A DNA stretch of 64,000 nt, from contig CAWCVN010000007.1 of the NCBI GenBank assembly GCA_963799045.1, positions 1 through 64,000 on the forward strand. The letters are read 5' to 3'. The notes under the pieces were generated by a model, which worked only from the letters and a program-made list of their open reading frames with translations, ran no database searches and was not told the DNA's origin. The number at the start of each line of letters is the position of its first letter. Position 1 is the stretch's first letter. This DNA is from DASRSS01 sp963799045 (GTDB lineage: Bacteria; Actinomycetota; Actinomycetes; Mycobacteriales; Jatrophihabitantaceae). Of the stretch, positions 7,134 through 16,380 are shown in pieces. The position numbers and the translations under genes are program-made.

Positions 7134-8689
7134 GTGCAACAGACCGTCGTGGGCACCCGATCGGTGCCCAGAGCCATCGCGCTCACGACGGTCCTCGCGG
7201 TGCTGTTCCTGACCTTCCTCGACACCACCATCGTCACGGTCGCGCTGGGCAGCATCCAGTACAACCTCGGCGCGGGCGTCATCCCGCTGCAGTGGGTGGT
7301 CAACAGCTATTCGCTGGTATTCGCCAGCCTGATGCTGCTTCGCCGGCTCGCTCGGCGACCGGCTGGGGCGCAAGTGGCTGATGCTGGCCGGCATCGTGGT
7401 GTTCTGCGCCGGCTCGGTGATGTGCGCGCTCGCCCCCGGCATCGGCTGGTCGATCGGCGGGCGCGCCGTGATGGGCGTGGGCGCGGCGGCGTCCGAGCCG
7501 GGCACGCTCTCGGTGATCCGGCACCTGTACCCGGACCGTGAGCACCGGGCCAGGGCACTCGGCGCGTGGGCCGCGGTCTCCGGTCTCTCGCTGGCCCTGG
7601 GCCCGGTGATCGGCGGGCTGCTCGTCGCGGTCGGGGACTGGCGCACGGTGTTCTGGTTCAACCTCGCCCTGGGCGTCGCGCTGCTGGGCTTCGCCGCCGG
7701 GTACGTGCCGAACAGTTCCGATCCCCAGCCGGGCCGGCTGGACGTCGAGGGCTTCCTGCTCGGCGCGACGGCGCTGGGCACGCTGATCTACGCCGGCATC
7801 TCCGGCGAGCAGTACGGCTACAGCACCTCGTGGATCCTTGCGCTGTTCGCGATCGGCACGGTCGCCGCCGTGCTGTTCTGGCGGGCCGAGCGGCGGGCAC
7901 GCAGCCCGATGCTCGATCTGCGCTACCTGAAGCAGGCCAGCGTGAGCGTCGGCCCTGTTCGTGGCCTTCGCCGTCTACTTCGGCGTCTTCTCGATCTTCT
8001 TCTTCACGGCGCTCTACCTGGACATCGTGGTCGGCTACTCGGGTTGGCAGATGGCCGGCGTGTTCGGGCCGATGGCCGCCCTGATCGTCGGCGGCTCGGT
8101 CGGCTCCGGATTCTGGGTGGGGTTGGTGGGCCCGCGCGGCCCCATGATCACCGGCTGCGCGTTCAGCGCTGTCGGCATCGTGCTGACCCGCATCTACCTC
8201 ACGACCGAGCCCGGCTTCGGGCACCTGGCGATCGCGCTGGCGGTCGCCGGGCTGGGGTTCGGCGTCGCGGTGGTGCCGTTGACCGCCGCGGTGCTCGGCC
8301 ACGTCCCGGCGATGTTCTCCGGGATGGCCGCCGGCGCCACGAACACCGCCCGGCAGCTGGGCTCCGTGGTCGGCGTCGCCGCTCTCGGTGCCCTGGTGAA
8401 CGCCACGATCACCAACGACTTCGACGCGAACATGACCCAGCGCGGCGTCGCCGCGCCGCTGAAACACGCGATCATCTCGATCCTGGAGACCGGCGGCAGC
8501 GGGGCGGCGGGGCTGGACATCGCCCACCCGGCGCCGGACATCAAACCGCTGGTCGACGCCGCCACCGCCGCGTTCCGCCACGGCCTGCACATCGCGCTGA
8601 TCGTCTCGGCCGGGCTGATCCTGGCCGCGGCGCTGCTGACCCTGATCTCCCCCCGCGGGGCGCTCGACCCCGAAAGCGAGTTCGAGTAA
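7134..8689 (+). CDS. MFS drug exporter, DHA2 (14-TM) family (two frameshifts)
   Basis: Proton-driven efflux protein of the EmrB/QacA type, about 518 residues. Marks are the TM1 motif LTFLDTTIVTVALGSIQ, the motif after TM2 (GSLGDRLGRKW once the frame is corrected), and motif C-like GPVIGGLLVAVGDWRTVFWFN, characteristic of DHA2. Each of the two frame changes, near 7340 and 7950, is one extra base (CTTCGCC for CTCGCC, and GTCGGCC for GTCGCC). The start GTG at 7134 follows GGAG by six bases. It lies near whiB7, and WhiB7 regulons commonly include exporters, but no WhiB7-type promoter is visible directly in front of it. Substrate unknown. Confidence 0.8.
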
Positions 8690-8695
8690 GGGCCC

Positions 8696-10702
8696 TCACA
8701 CCTCGACCGGAGCAACCTCCGCCGGATCGGCACCGCCGAGCACGGCGAGCAGCGGTTCGCTGTAGCGCCCGAGCTTGACGCTGCCGACGCCGGAGATGCG
8801 CGCCAGCTCGGCCGGCGAGGCCGGCCGGGCGTCGGCGATCGCCACCAGGGTGGCGTCGCTGAACACCACGTACGGCGGAACCTTCTGCGCCTCAGCCTGC
8901 GCCTTGCGCCACGCGCGCAGCCGGCCGAACAGCTCGGCGTCCTCGGCCTCTGGCGCCACCTTCTTGCGCTTGGGGCGCTGCGGCTCGTCCGGGCCGGCGA
9001 GCGCGGGGCGCAGGCCGTCCAGGAAGCGGCTGGGGCGACGTCCGCGCCGCTGGCCCGGGCTGCGGGCCAGCGCCCACGACAGTGCGACCCGCTCGCGGGC
9101 GCGGGTGATGCCGACGTAGAGCAGCCGACGCTCCTCGGCCAGCTGCTCGGGGGTGGTGGCGTGCTGGATCGGCAGGGTGGTGTCGGTGAGCCCGACGAGG
9201 AACACCACGTCCCACTCCAGCCCCTTGGCCGAGTGCAGCGAGGCCAGCGTGACGCCCTGCACGGTGGGCGCGTGCTGGGCCTCCGCGCGCGCGTCGAGCT
9301 CGGCCACCAGCTCCGGCAGCCGGGCGTCGGGCATGGTCGCGGCGAGGTCCTCGGCCAGCCCGACCAGCGCGGCCAGCGACTCCCAGCGCTCCCGGGCGGC
9401 TCCACCCGGCGGCGGCGAGTCCGCGCGCCAGTTCAGCTCGGTGAGCACCGCACGCACGGCGTCGGCCAGCTTCTCCTCCTCCTGCCCGGCCCGGGCGGCG
9501 CCGCGCAGCAGCAGCCGCGCCTCGCGGATCTCCGGCCGGTCGAAGAACCGTTCCCCGCCGCGCAGCACGTACGGAACCCGGGCGTCGGCCAGCGCCTGCT
9601 CGTACACCTCGGACTGGGCGTTCACCCGGAACAGCACGGCGATCTCGGCGGCGGGCGTGCCCGGTGTCGATGAGCCGGCGGCAGTGGGCCGCGACCGCCG
9701 GCGGCCTCGGCGGGCTCGTCGTCGTACTCGGCGAAGCTGGGCTCGGGGCCCGGCGCGCGCTGGCCGATCAGGGTCAGACCGCTGCCGTCACGCTGCCGCC
9801 CCGACCAGCTGATTGGCCAGCCCGACGACCTGGGGGGTGGAGCGGTAGTCGCGCTGCAGCCGCACCACGACGGCCTGCGGGAAACGGCGCCGGAACCCGA
9901 GCAGGTGCTCCGGGGTCGCGCCGGCGAAGCTGTAGATCGTCTGATTCGGGTCGCCCACGACGCACAGGTCGTCGCGCCCGCCGAGCCAGGCGTCGAGCAG
10001 CCGCTGCTGCAGGGGCGAGACGTCCTGGTACTCGTCGACGACGAAGTGCCGGTATCGGGAGCGGAACTCCTCGGCGACGTCGCGGTACTCCTCGAGCGCG
10101 CCGGCCATGATCATGAGCAGGTCGGAGAAGTCGACGACACCGGCCCGGCGCTTGGCCTGCTCGTACTCGGCGAACACCCGGGCGACCGTCTCGGCCTCGA
10201 GCGGCGGCTGGCGACCGGCGGCGGCCGCGCGTTCGGGATAGCTGGCCGGCGTGGCAAGGACGGACTTGGCCCAGTCGATCTCGGCGGTCAGATCCCGCAG
10301 CTCGGACCGATCGGTGCGCAGGTGCATGCGTGCGGCCGCGTTGCCGACAATCCGCAGCGAGTTGTCGGCGACCTCGGGCACGGCGCCGCCGAGCACGCGC
10401 GGTGCGAAGTACTGCAGCTGGCGCAGCGCAGCGGCGTGAAAGGTGCGGGCCTGCACGCCGTGCGCGCCCAGGTCGCGCAGCCTGGTGCGCAGCTCGCCCG
10501 CCGCCCGGGCGGTGAACGTGACGGCCAGCAGCTGCCCGGGCGGGACGGCCCCCGAGCGCACCGCGTAGGCGATCCGGTGCGTGATCGCGCGGGTCTTGCC
10601 GGTGCCGGCGCCGGCGAGGATGCACACCGGGCCCCGGACCGCGGTGGCAGCGGCGCGCTGCTCCGGGTCCAGACCGGTCAGCACCTGCTCGGCGTCGTGC
10701 AT
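8696..10702 (-). CDS. uvrD2: ATP-dependent DNA helicase UvrD2 (three frameshifts)
   Basis: Superfamily 1A helicase, about 668 residues. Walker A is LAGAGTGKT. Motif Ia is AVTFTARAAGEL, motif II is VVDEYQDV, motif III is GDPNQTIYSFAGA, motif V is LASLHSAKGLEWDVVFLVGL and motif VI is LLYVGITRARERVALSWA. A C-terminal HRDC-like domain (FSDATLVAIADARPASPAELARISGVGSVKLGRY) marks UvrD2 rather than UvrD1/PcrA. Extra G bases near 9802, 9714 and 9662 split the coding into pieces. Context agrees: uvrD2 lies between whiB7 and divergent mrx1 as in mycobacteria. The start ATG at 10702 aligns the Walker A about 30 residues in. Confidence 0.88.
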
Positions 10703-10782
10703 GGCCCCGATACTGCCAGCGTCCGCCGACAGGCTCGGCACCCGGCGGAATGGGGTCGGGGGTTCGTGACGTTGGAGCAGGC

Positions 10783-11016
10783 ATGCTGACGATGTACACG
10801 ACCAGCTGGTGCGGGTACTGCACCCGGCTGAAGTTCCAGCTCCAGCACGAGGGCATCCCGTACACCGAGGTCAACATCGAGGGCGACGACGCCGCCGCCG
10901 AACTGGTGATGTCGGTCAACGGCGGCAACCGCACCGTGCCCACCGTCGTCTTCGCCGACGGCACGGTACTGACCAACCCGTCGGTGTCCGAGGTCAAAGC
11001 CCAGCTCGTCTCCTGA
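10783..11016 (+). CDS. mrx1: Mycoredoxin 1
   Basis: A glutaredoxin-fold oxidoreductase of 77 residues that uses mycothiol to reduce S-mycothiolated proteins. The active site is CGYC in TTSWCGYCTRLKFQL; the cis-proline loop TVPTVVFADG and the C-terminal NPSVSEVKAQL are both typical. ATG at 10783 is preceded by GGAG. It is divergent from uvrD2 with an 80-base gap, the same pairing as in mycobacteria, and is followed three bases later by the kinase-like gene. It implies the organism makes mycothiol. Confidence 0.9.
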   Translation: MLTMYTTSWCGYCTRLKFQLQHEGIPYTEVNIEGDDAAAELVMSVNGGNRTVPTVVFADGTVLTNPSVSEVKAQLVS

Positions 11017-11018
11017 GC

Positions 11019-11666
11019 GTGTACCGGGCCCGCACCCCCGCCGTGCTCGCCACCGAGCTGGCCGAGCGGATCGCTGCCCGCCCGGCGCTGGTGCGGGTGG
11101 CCGTTGACGGCCCGCCCGCCGCCGAGCCGCACGCACTGGCCGCGGCCCTCGTCGAGCCGCTGCACGTCCTCGCCCGTCCGTGCCATCTGGTGCACGCCGA
11201 GACGTTCTGGCGCGACGCGTCGCTGCGCCTCGAGCGCGGCCGGCAGGACGTCGAGTCGTACCTGGCCTGGCTCGACGACCGGACCCTGCACCGCGAGGTG
11301 CTCGATTCGGCCGTCTCCTCCGGCACCTACCTGCCGACGCTGCGCGACCCGGACACCGACCGCTCCACGCGCGAGCCGCCCAGGACGATCGAGCCGGACG
11401 CCGTGTTGATCGTCAGCGGTCCCCTGCTGCTCGGCCTCGGGCTGCCGTTCGACTACGTGATCCACCTGGCCGTGACACCCGCGGCCCGGGCGCGCCGGAC
11501 GCCCGCGGAGCAGGCATGGACGTTGCCGGCCTTCGACCGCTACGACGCCGAGGTCGACCCGGCGCGGCTCGCCGACGCCGTGGTGCGGTGGGACGACCCG
11601 CTGCGCCCGGCGGTCAGCTTCGCCTCGGAAGTCCGGCTCGCCGCCCGCCGGGGAGCCTGCCGGTGA
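11019..11666 (+). CDS. Uridine-kinase-like protein lacking a P-loop
   Basis: A 215-residue actinobacterial protein usually annotated as uridine kinase. The fold is suggested by VRVAVDGPPAAEPHALAAAL, a lid-like region (HAETFWRDASLRLERGRQDVESY), the LIVSGPLLLGLGLPFDYVIHL strand and WTLPAFDRYDAEVDP. The normal Walker A GxxGxGK(S/T) is replaced by GPPAAEPHAL, with no lysine, so it may not be an active kinase. GTG at 11019 begins two bases after the mrx1 stop. Its own stop overlaps the ABC exporter start (GTGA), so the three genes form a tight unit. Function unknown. Confidence 0.6.
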   Translation: MYRARTPAVLATELAERIAARPALVRVAVDGPPAAEPHALAAALVEPLHVLARPCHLVHAETFWRDASLRLERGRQDVESYLAWLDDRTLHREVLDSAVSSGTYLPTLRDPDTDRSTREPPRTIEPDAVLIVSGPLLLGLGLPFDYVIHLAVTPAARARRTPAEQAWTLPAFDRYDAEVDPARLADAVVRWDDPLRPAVSFASEVRLAARRGACR

Positions 11667-14600
11667 AACCAGGCTGGATCCGCCGGCTGTGGCGCTATCT
11701 GCTGCGCCACCGCGGTGACGTCGTCCTCGCCATCGCCGCCGCGGTACTGGGCAGCGCGTCCCAGGCCGTCGTGCCCCTGATCGCCCGCCAGATCGTCGAC
11801 GAGGTCATCGTCGCGCACACCTCGCCACTGTGGCCGTGGCTCGTCGCCCTGATCGGCCTGGCGGTGTTCGGCTTCGGCATGGCCTACCTGCGCCGCTACC
11901 GGGGTGGGCGCGTCGCGCTGAGCGTGCAGTACGACCTGCGCAACGACATGCACGACCACCTGCTCGCGATGGACCAGGACAACCTCAGCCGGATGTCCAC
12001 CGGGCAGCTGGTCTCGCGGGCGAACTCCGACTCCACACTCGTTCAGGGGCTACTTGCCTTCTTGCCGATCATGAGCGGCAACGTGCTGCTGATGCTGAGC
12101 TCGCTGGGCGTCATGCTCTACCTGTCGCCGCTGCTCGCGATCGTCAGCGTGATCGTCATGCCGGCACTGGTGATCGTGTCGTACCGGATGCGCTGGCGGG
12201 TGTTCCCCGCGTCCTGGGACGGTCAGCAGCGCGAGGGTGACGTGGCGCAGATCGTGGACGAGGCGGTCAACGGCGTGCGGGTGGTGAAGGCCTTCGGGCA
12301 GGAGCGGCGCGAACTCGACCGGCTGGCCCGGGCCTCGGCCGTGCTGTACGGATCCCGGATGCGCGCGGTGCGGTTGCAGGCGCGCTACCAGCCGGTGCTC
12401 GAGACGATCCCCTCGCTTGCGCAGGTCGCGATCCTGGCCCTCGGCGGCTGGATGGCACTGCGCGGCACGCTGACGATCGGCACCTTCCTTGCGTTCTCGA
12501 CCTACGTGGCCCAGTTCGTCGCCCCGGCACGCATGCTCGCGGGCATCCTCACCGTCGGCCAGCAGGCGCGGGCCGGCGTGGAGCGGATCTTCCAGCTGCT
12601 GGACCTGCCGCCGGCCGTGGCGGACCGGCCGGGCGCGCTCGAGCTGGGCACGGTGCGCGGCGAGATCGACTTCCGCGGCGTCGGTTTCGGCTTCTCCGAC
12701 GACGGCACGCGGGTACTCGACGCCGTCGACCTGCACGTCGCGCCCGGCGAACGCGTCGCCGTGGTCGGCGCCAGCGGCAGCGGCAAGTCGGTGCTGGTGT
12801 CGCTGCTTGCCCGATTCCACGACCCCGACGCCGGCGAGGTACTGATCGACGGGCATGACGTGCGGGACGTGACACTGCAGTCGTTACGCCGGAACGTCGG
12901 CTTCGCCTTCGAAGACAGCTTCCTGTTCTCCGACTCGGTGCGAGCCAACATCGCCTACGGCCGGCCGGCCGCGACGGAGGCGGAGATCGAGGCGGCTGCA
13001 CGCGCGGCGCAGGCCCACGAGTTCGTCGCCGCCCTACCTCGCGGCTACGACACCCAGATCGGCGAACGCGGCCTGACCCTGTCCGGCGGGCAGCGGCAGC
13101 GCATCGCCCTCGCCCGCGCGATTCTCGCCGATCCCGCGATCCTGGTACTCGACGACGCCACCAGCGCCGTCGACGCCCGCACCGAGGAGGCGATCCACGA
13201 CGCGCTGCGCGCGGTGCTCGTCGGGCGTACGACAATCCTGATCGCGCACCGGATGTCGACGCTGCACCTGGCCGACCGGATCGTGATGCTCGACGCGGGC
13301 CGGGTCGCCGACCAGGGCACGCATGAACAGCTCGTCGAGCGAAGCGCGGCCTATCGTGCGCTGCTGTCCGGGCTCACCGACGAGCAGGCAGCGCAGGCCG
13401 CCGGACGCATCGAGGCCCTGGCGACGGCGTCGGCCGGCGTGACTGCGTCCGCCTGGAACGGTTCGGCGGCGGCCGCGCAGCGCCCGGCCCGCTCCTCGGC
13501 CGCGGCGGGAATGGGCGCGCCCGCGCTCGGCCCGGGCCTCGGCCGGGGAGGCGGTGGCGGGTGGCGGCTCAACCTGGCGCCCACGCCGGAGCTGCTGGCG
13601 CGCGTCGATGCCCTGCCACCGGTCCGGGACGTGCCGGAGGTCGACGTCGACCGCGAGTCACGCCGGCAGCGTCAGTTCACCCTCCGCCTGCTGTTGCGCG
13701 AGTTCCGGCGCCCGCTCACGCTCGGGCTCGTCCTCGTCGTGCTCGACGCGCTCGCCGGGCTGGCCGGCCCGGTACTGGTCAAGACCGGCATCGACAACGG
13801 CGTCGGCGCCGGCTCGCGCGCCGTGCTGTTCACCGCCTCGGCCGTCTATCTGGTCATCACGCTGGCGGACCTCGTCGACCAGGTCGGCGAGACGTTCGTG
13901 ACCGGGCGCACCGCCGAGCGCGCGATGCTCTCGCTGCGGATCCGAATCTGGGCCCAGCTGCAGCGGCTCTCGCTCGACTACTACGAGCGCGAGATGGCCG
14001 GCCGGATCATGACCCGTATGACGACCGACGTCGACCAGTTCGAGGCGTTGATCGAGAACGGCCTGCTGAACGCGCTGGTGTCGATCGTGACCTTCCTCGG
14101 CGTCGGCGTCGCGCTGCTGGTGGTGAACCTGCAGCTCGGCCTGTGGACGCTCACCGTCGCGGTGCCGCTGGCCGCCGCGACGATGGTGTTCCGCCGCCGC
14201 GCGGCGCGGCTGTACGGTGCGGCGCGCGAGCGCATCGCGGTCGTCAACGCCGACTTCCAGGAGAGCCTGTCCGGCGTGCGCGAGGCCCAGGCGTTCACGC
14301 ACGAGGCGGTGACCATCGCCCAGTTCCACCGGCTCGGCGCCCGCTACCTGCGTACTCGCGTCGCCGCGCAACGGCTGGTAGCGACCTACTTCCCGTTCGT
14401 GCAGTTCCTGTCCGCCGTCGCCGACGCGATCGTGCTCGGCGTGGGTGCGCGGTTGATCGCGCACGGCACGCTGACTCCCGGCGAGCTGATCGCGTTCATC
14501 CTCTACATCAACCTGTTCTTCTCCCCCATCCAGCAGCTGTCCCAGGTCTTCGACTCGTGGCAGCAGACACGCGTGTCGGTACAGCGCGTCGCGGAGCTGA

Positions 14601-15472
14601 TGGCGCTGGACACGATGACCCCGGACGCCGAGCGGCCGCAGCCGGTGCCGAGTCTCGACGGCGGGCTCGAACTGCGTGACGTGCACTTCGCCTACCCGGC
14701 CGTCACCTCGCGGCCCGGCTCGCCGCAGCGCGGGCCTGCGGACGCGCCGCTGCCCGCGGCGCAGGTCCTGCCGGCCAAGCCACCCGAGGCGCTGCGGGGG
14801 ATCGAGCTCGCGATCTCGCCCGGTGAGACGGTGGCGCTCGTCGGGCAGACCGGGGCCGGCAAGTCGACGGTGATGAAGCTGCTCGCACGCTTCTACGACC
14901 CGGGCTCGGGCGCGGTGCTCGCCGACGGGCGGGACCTGCGCGCGCTGGACCTGCGCGAGTACCGCGGCCAGCTAGGTTACGTGCCGCAGGAGGCGTTCCT
15001 GTTCAGCGGCACGATCCGCGACAACATCGCCTATGGCCGCCCGGAGGCCTCCGACGCCGAGGTGGAGGCGGCGGCCCGCGCGGTCGGCGCGCACGATTTC
15101 GTGGCTGCACTGCCGGGCGGCTACCTGCACGAGCTCGCCGAACGCGGGCGCTCGCTGTCGTCCGGGCAACGCCAGCTGATCGCGCTCGCCCGCGCGGAAC
15201 TGGTGAACCCGTCGGTGCTGTTGCTCGACGAGGCGACCTCCAACCTCGACCTCGCCACCGAGGCGCGGGTGAGCGCGGCGATGCAGCACGTCACCAGCCG
15301 GCGGACCTCGGTCGTGATCGCGCACCGGCTGCAGACCGCGCGTGGCGCCGACCGGATCGTCGTGCTCGACGGCGGCCGGGTCGTCGAGCAGGGGACGCAC
15401 GAGACGCTGCTCGCGGCCGGTGGGGCGTATGCCGCGATGTGGCGGGCGTTCGAGATGGTGGCCGTCCGCTAG
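11663..15472 (+). CDS. Fused heterodimer-type ABC exporter (TMD-NBD-TMD-NBD)
   Basis: A single 1269-residue polypeptide holding two full ABC-exporter halves. Half 1: membrane domain about residues 1-300, Walker A GASGSGKS (about 370), signature LSGGQRQ (about 473), Walker B ILVLDDATSAVD. Half 2: membrane domain about 680-960, Walker A GQTGAGKS (about 1062), signature LSSGQRQ (about 1165), Walker B LLLDEATSNLD. NBD1 has Asp where the catalytic Glu follows Walker B, and an acidic residue at the Q-loop (AFEDSFLFS). NBD2 is canonical there but has LSSGQ. This is the degenerate/consensus-site asymmetry of heterodimeric type IV exporters. About 26 Pro/Ala-rich residues interrupt NBD2 before its Walker A. 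GTG at 11663 overlaps the previous stop. Substrate unknown; the frame is intact. Confidence 0.88.
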   Translation: MKPGWIRRLWRYLLRHRGDVVLAIAAAVLGSASQAVVPLIARQIVDEVIVAHTSPLWPWLVALIGLAVFGFGMAYLRRYRGGRVALSVQYDLRNDMHDHLLAMDQDNLSRMSTGQLVSRANSDSTLVQGLLAFLPIMSGNVLLMLSSLGVMLYLSPLLAIVSVIVMPALVIVSYRMRWRVFPASWDGQQREGDVAQIVDEAVNGVRVVKAFGQERRELDRLARASAVLYGSRMRAVRLQARYQPVLETIPSLAQVAILALGGWMALRGTLTIGTFLAFSTYVAQFVAPARMLAGILTVGQQARAGVERIFQLLDLPPAVADRPGALELGTVRGEIDFRGVGFGFSDDGTRVLDAVDLHVAPGERVAVVGASGSGKSVLVSLLARFHDPDAGEVLIDGHDVRDVTLQSLRRNVGFAFEDSFLFSDSVRANIAYGRPAATEAEIEAAARAAQAHEFVAALPRGYDTQIGERGLTLSGGQRQRIALARAILADPAILVLDDATSAVDARTEEAIHDALRAVLVGRTTILIAHRMSTLHLADRIVMLDAGRVADQGTHEQLVERSAAYRALLSGLTDEQAAQAAGRIEALATASAGVTASAWNGSAAAAQRPARSSAAAGMGAPALGPGLGRGGGGGWRLNLAPTPELLARVDALPPVRDVPEVDVDRESRRQRQFTLRLLLREFRRPLTLGLVLVVLDALAGLAGPVLVKTGIDNGVGAGSRAVLFTASAVYLVITLADLVDQVGETFVTGRTAERAMLSLRIRIWAQLQRLSLDYYEREMAGRIMTRMTTDVDQFEALIENGLLNALVSIVTFLGVGVALLVVNLQLGLWTLTVAVPLAAATMVFRRRAARLYGAARERIAVVNADFQESLSGVREAQAFTHEAVTIAQFHRLGARYLRTRVAAQRLVATYFPFVQFLSAVADAIVLGVGARLIAHGTLTPGELIAFILYINLFFSPIQQLSQVFDSWQQTRVSVQRVAELMALDTMTPDAERPQPVPSLDGGLELRDVHFAYPAVTSRPGSPQRGPADAPLPAAQVLPAKPPEALRGIELAISPGETVALVGQTGAGKSTVMKLLARFYDPGSGAVLADGRDLRALDLREYRGQLGYVPQEAFLFSGTIRDNIAYGRPEASDAEVEAAARAVGAHDFVAALPGGYLHELAERGRSLSSGQRQLIALARAELVNPSVLLLDEATSNLDLATEARVSAAMQHVTSRRTSVVIAHRLQTARGADRIVVLDGGRVVEQGTHETLLAAGGAYAAMWRAFEMVAVR

Positions 15473-16380
15473 CGCAGCCGGTCCGCAAGCCAGAGGTCGA
15501 TCAGGTGCCGGGAGATCGACAGCCGCGGCGGGATACCCCGCAGCTGACGGCCCGGCTCGGGGTGCGTGGCGTCGTCGGTCCAGTCGCGGGCGGCGGCCAC
15601 CTCGGCGCGGGTGAACCAGCCGGCCTCGACCACCTCGGCCGGATCGAGCTGGAGCGACAGCTCACCGGTCGCGCGGGCGGAGAAGCCGAGCATGAGCGAC
15701 GCGGGAAACGGCCACGGCTGACTGGCCACGTAACCGACATCAGTGACGCGTACGCCGACCTCCTCGAAGACCTCGCGGGCCACGGCGGCCTCCAGCGATT
15801 CGCCGGCTTCGACGAAGCCGGCCAGGGTGGAGAACCTGCCCTCGGGCCACTGACTCCCGCGCCCGAGCAGCGCGCGCTCGCCACCGTCGTGCACGAGCAT
15901 GATCACGGCCGGGTCGGTGCGGGGGAAGTGCTCGCTTCCGTCGTCGATGCAGACCCGGGTCCAGCCGGCCTGCGCCTCCTCCGTCGCGGCGCCGCAGCGC
16001 GGGCAGCGCGGGTGCCGCTGATGCCACTGCTCCAGGGCGATCGCGGTGGCGAGCAGGCTGGCGCGGACGTCGTCGATCGACGCACCCAGCTCGCGCAGCG
16101 TCCGCCACGAATCGTCCGGCGGGTCGGCGACGACGGCGAAGCACGGCTGATCCTCGACGATGCCCAGGAACCGTCGCGGCGCGTCGGCCGGCGCGTCGCC
16201 GGAACGGAACAGCGCGACGCGCTCGCTCCCGTCGGATCCCGATTCGACGGCCGTCGCCGACTTCGGCGAGATCAACAGCACCAGCGCCCGTGGCCACGCG
16301 TCGGACAGCCACGCGGTGTCGGAGCGACGGTGGGCGGCCCGGTCGAAACCCGCGGAGGCGAGCTTGAGCGGCCCGGTCAT
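15469..16380 (-). CDS. nudC: NAD(+)/NADH pyrophosphatase NudC
   Basis: A 303-residue Nudix enzyme that hydrolyses NADH/NAD and removes NAD caps from RNA. The Nudix box GFVEAGESLEAAVAREVFEEVG is complete, and the NudC signature SQPWPFPASLM follows. A zinc-binding pair CPRCG is present, but only one further cysteine (WTRVC) is seen where many NudC proteins have a second CxxC, so the zinc site may be incomplete. Its stop overlaps the convergent ABC exporter by four bases. Its start overlaps the upstream M16 gene stop (ATGA), so it is probably translated from the M16-M16-nudC operon. Confidence 0.88.
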   Translation of the reverse strand: MTGPLKLASAGFDRAAHRRSDTAWLSDAWPRALVLLISPKSATAVESGSDGSERVALFRSGDAPADAPRRFLGIVEDQPCFAVVADPPDDSWRTLRELGASIDDVRASLLATAIALEQWHQRHPRCPRCGAATEEAQAGWTRVCIDDGSEHFPRTDPAVIMLVHDGGERALLGRGSQWPEGRFSTLAGFVEAGESLEAAVAREVFEEVGVRVTDVGYVASQPWPFPASLMLGFSARATGELSLQLDPAEVVEAGWFTRAEVAAARDWTDDATHPEPGRQLRGIPPRLSISRHLIDLWLADRLR

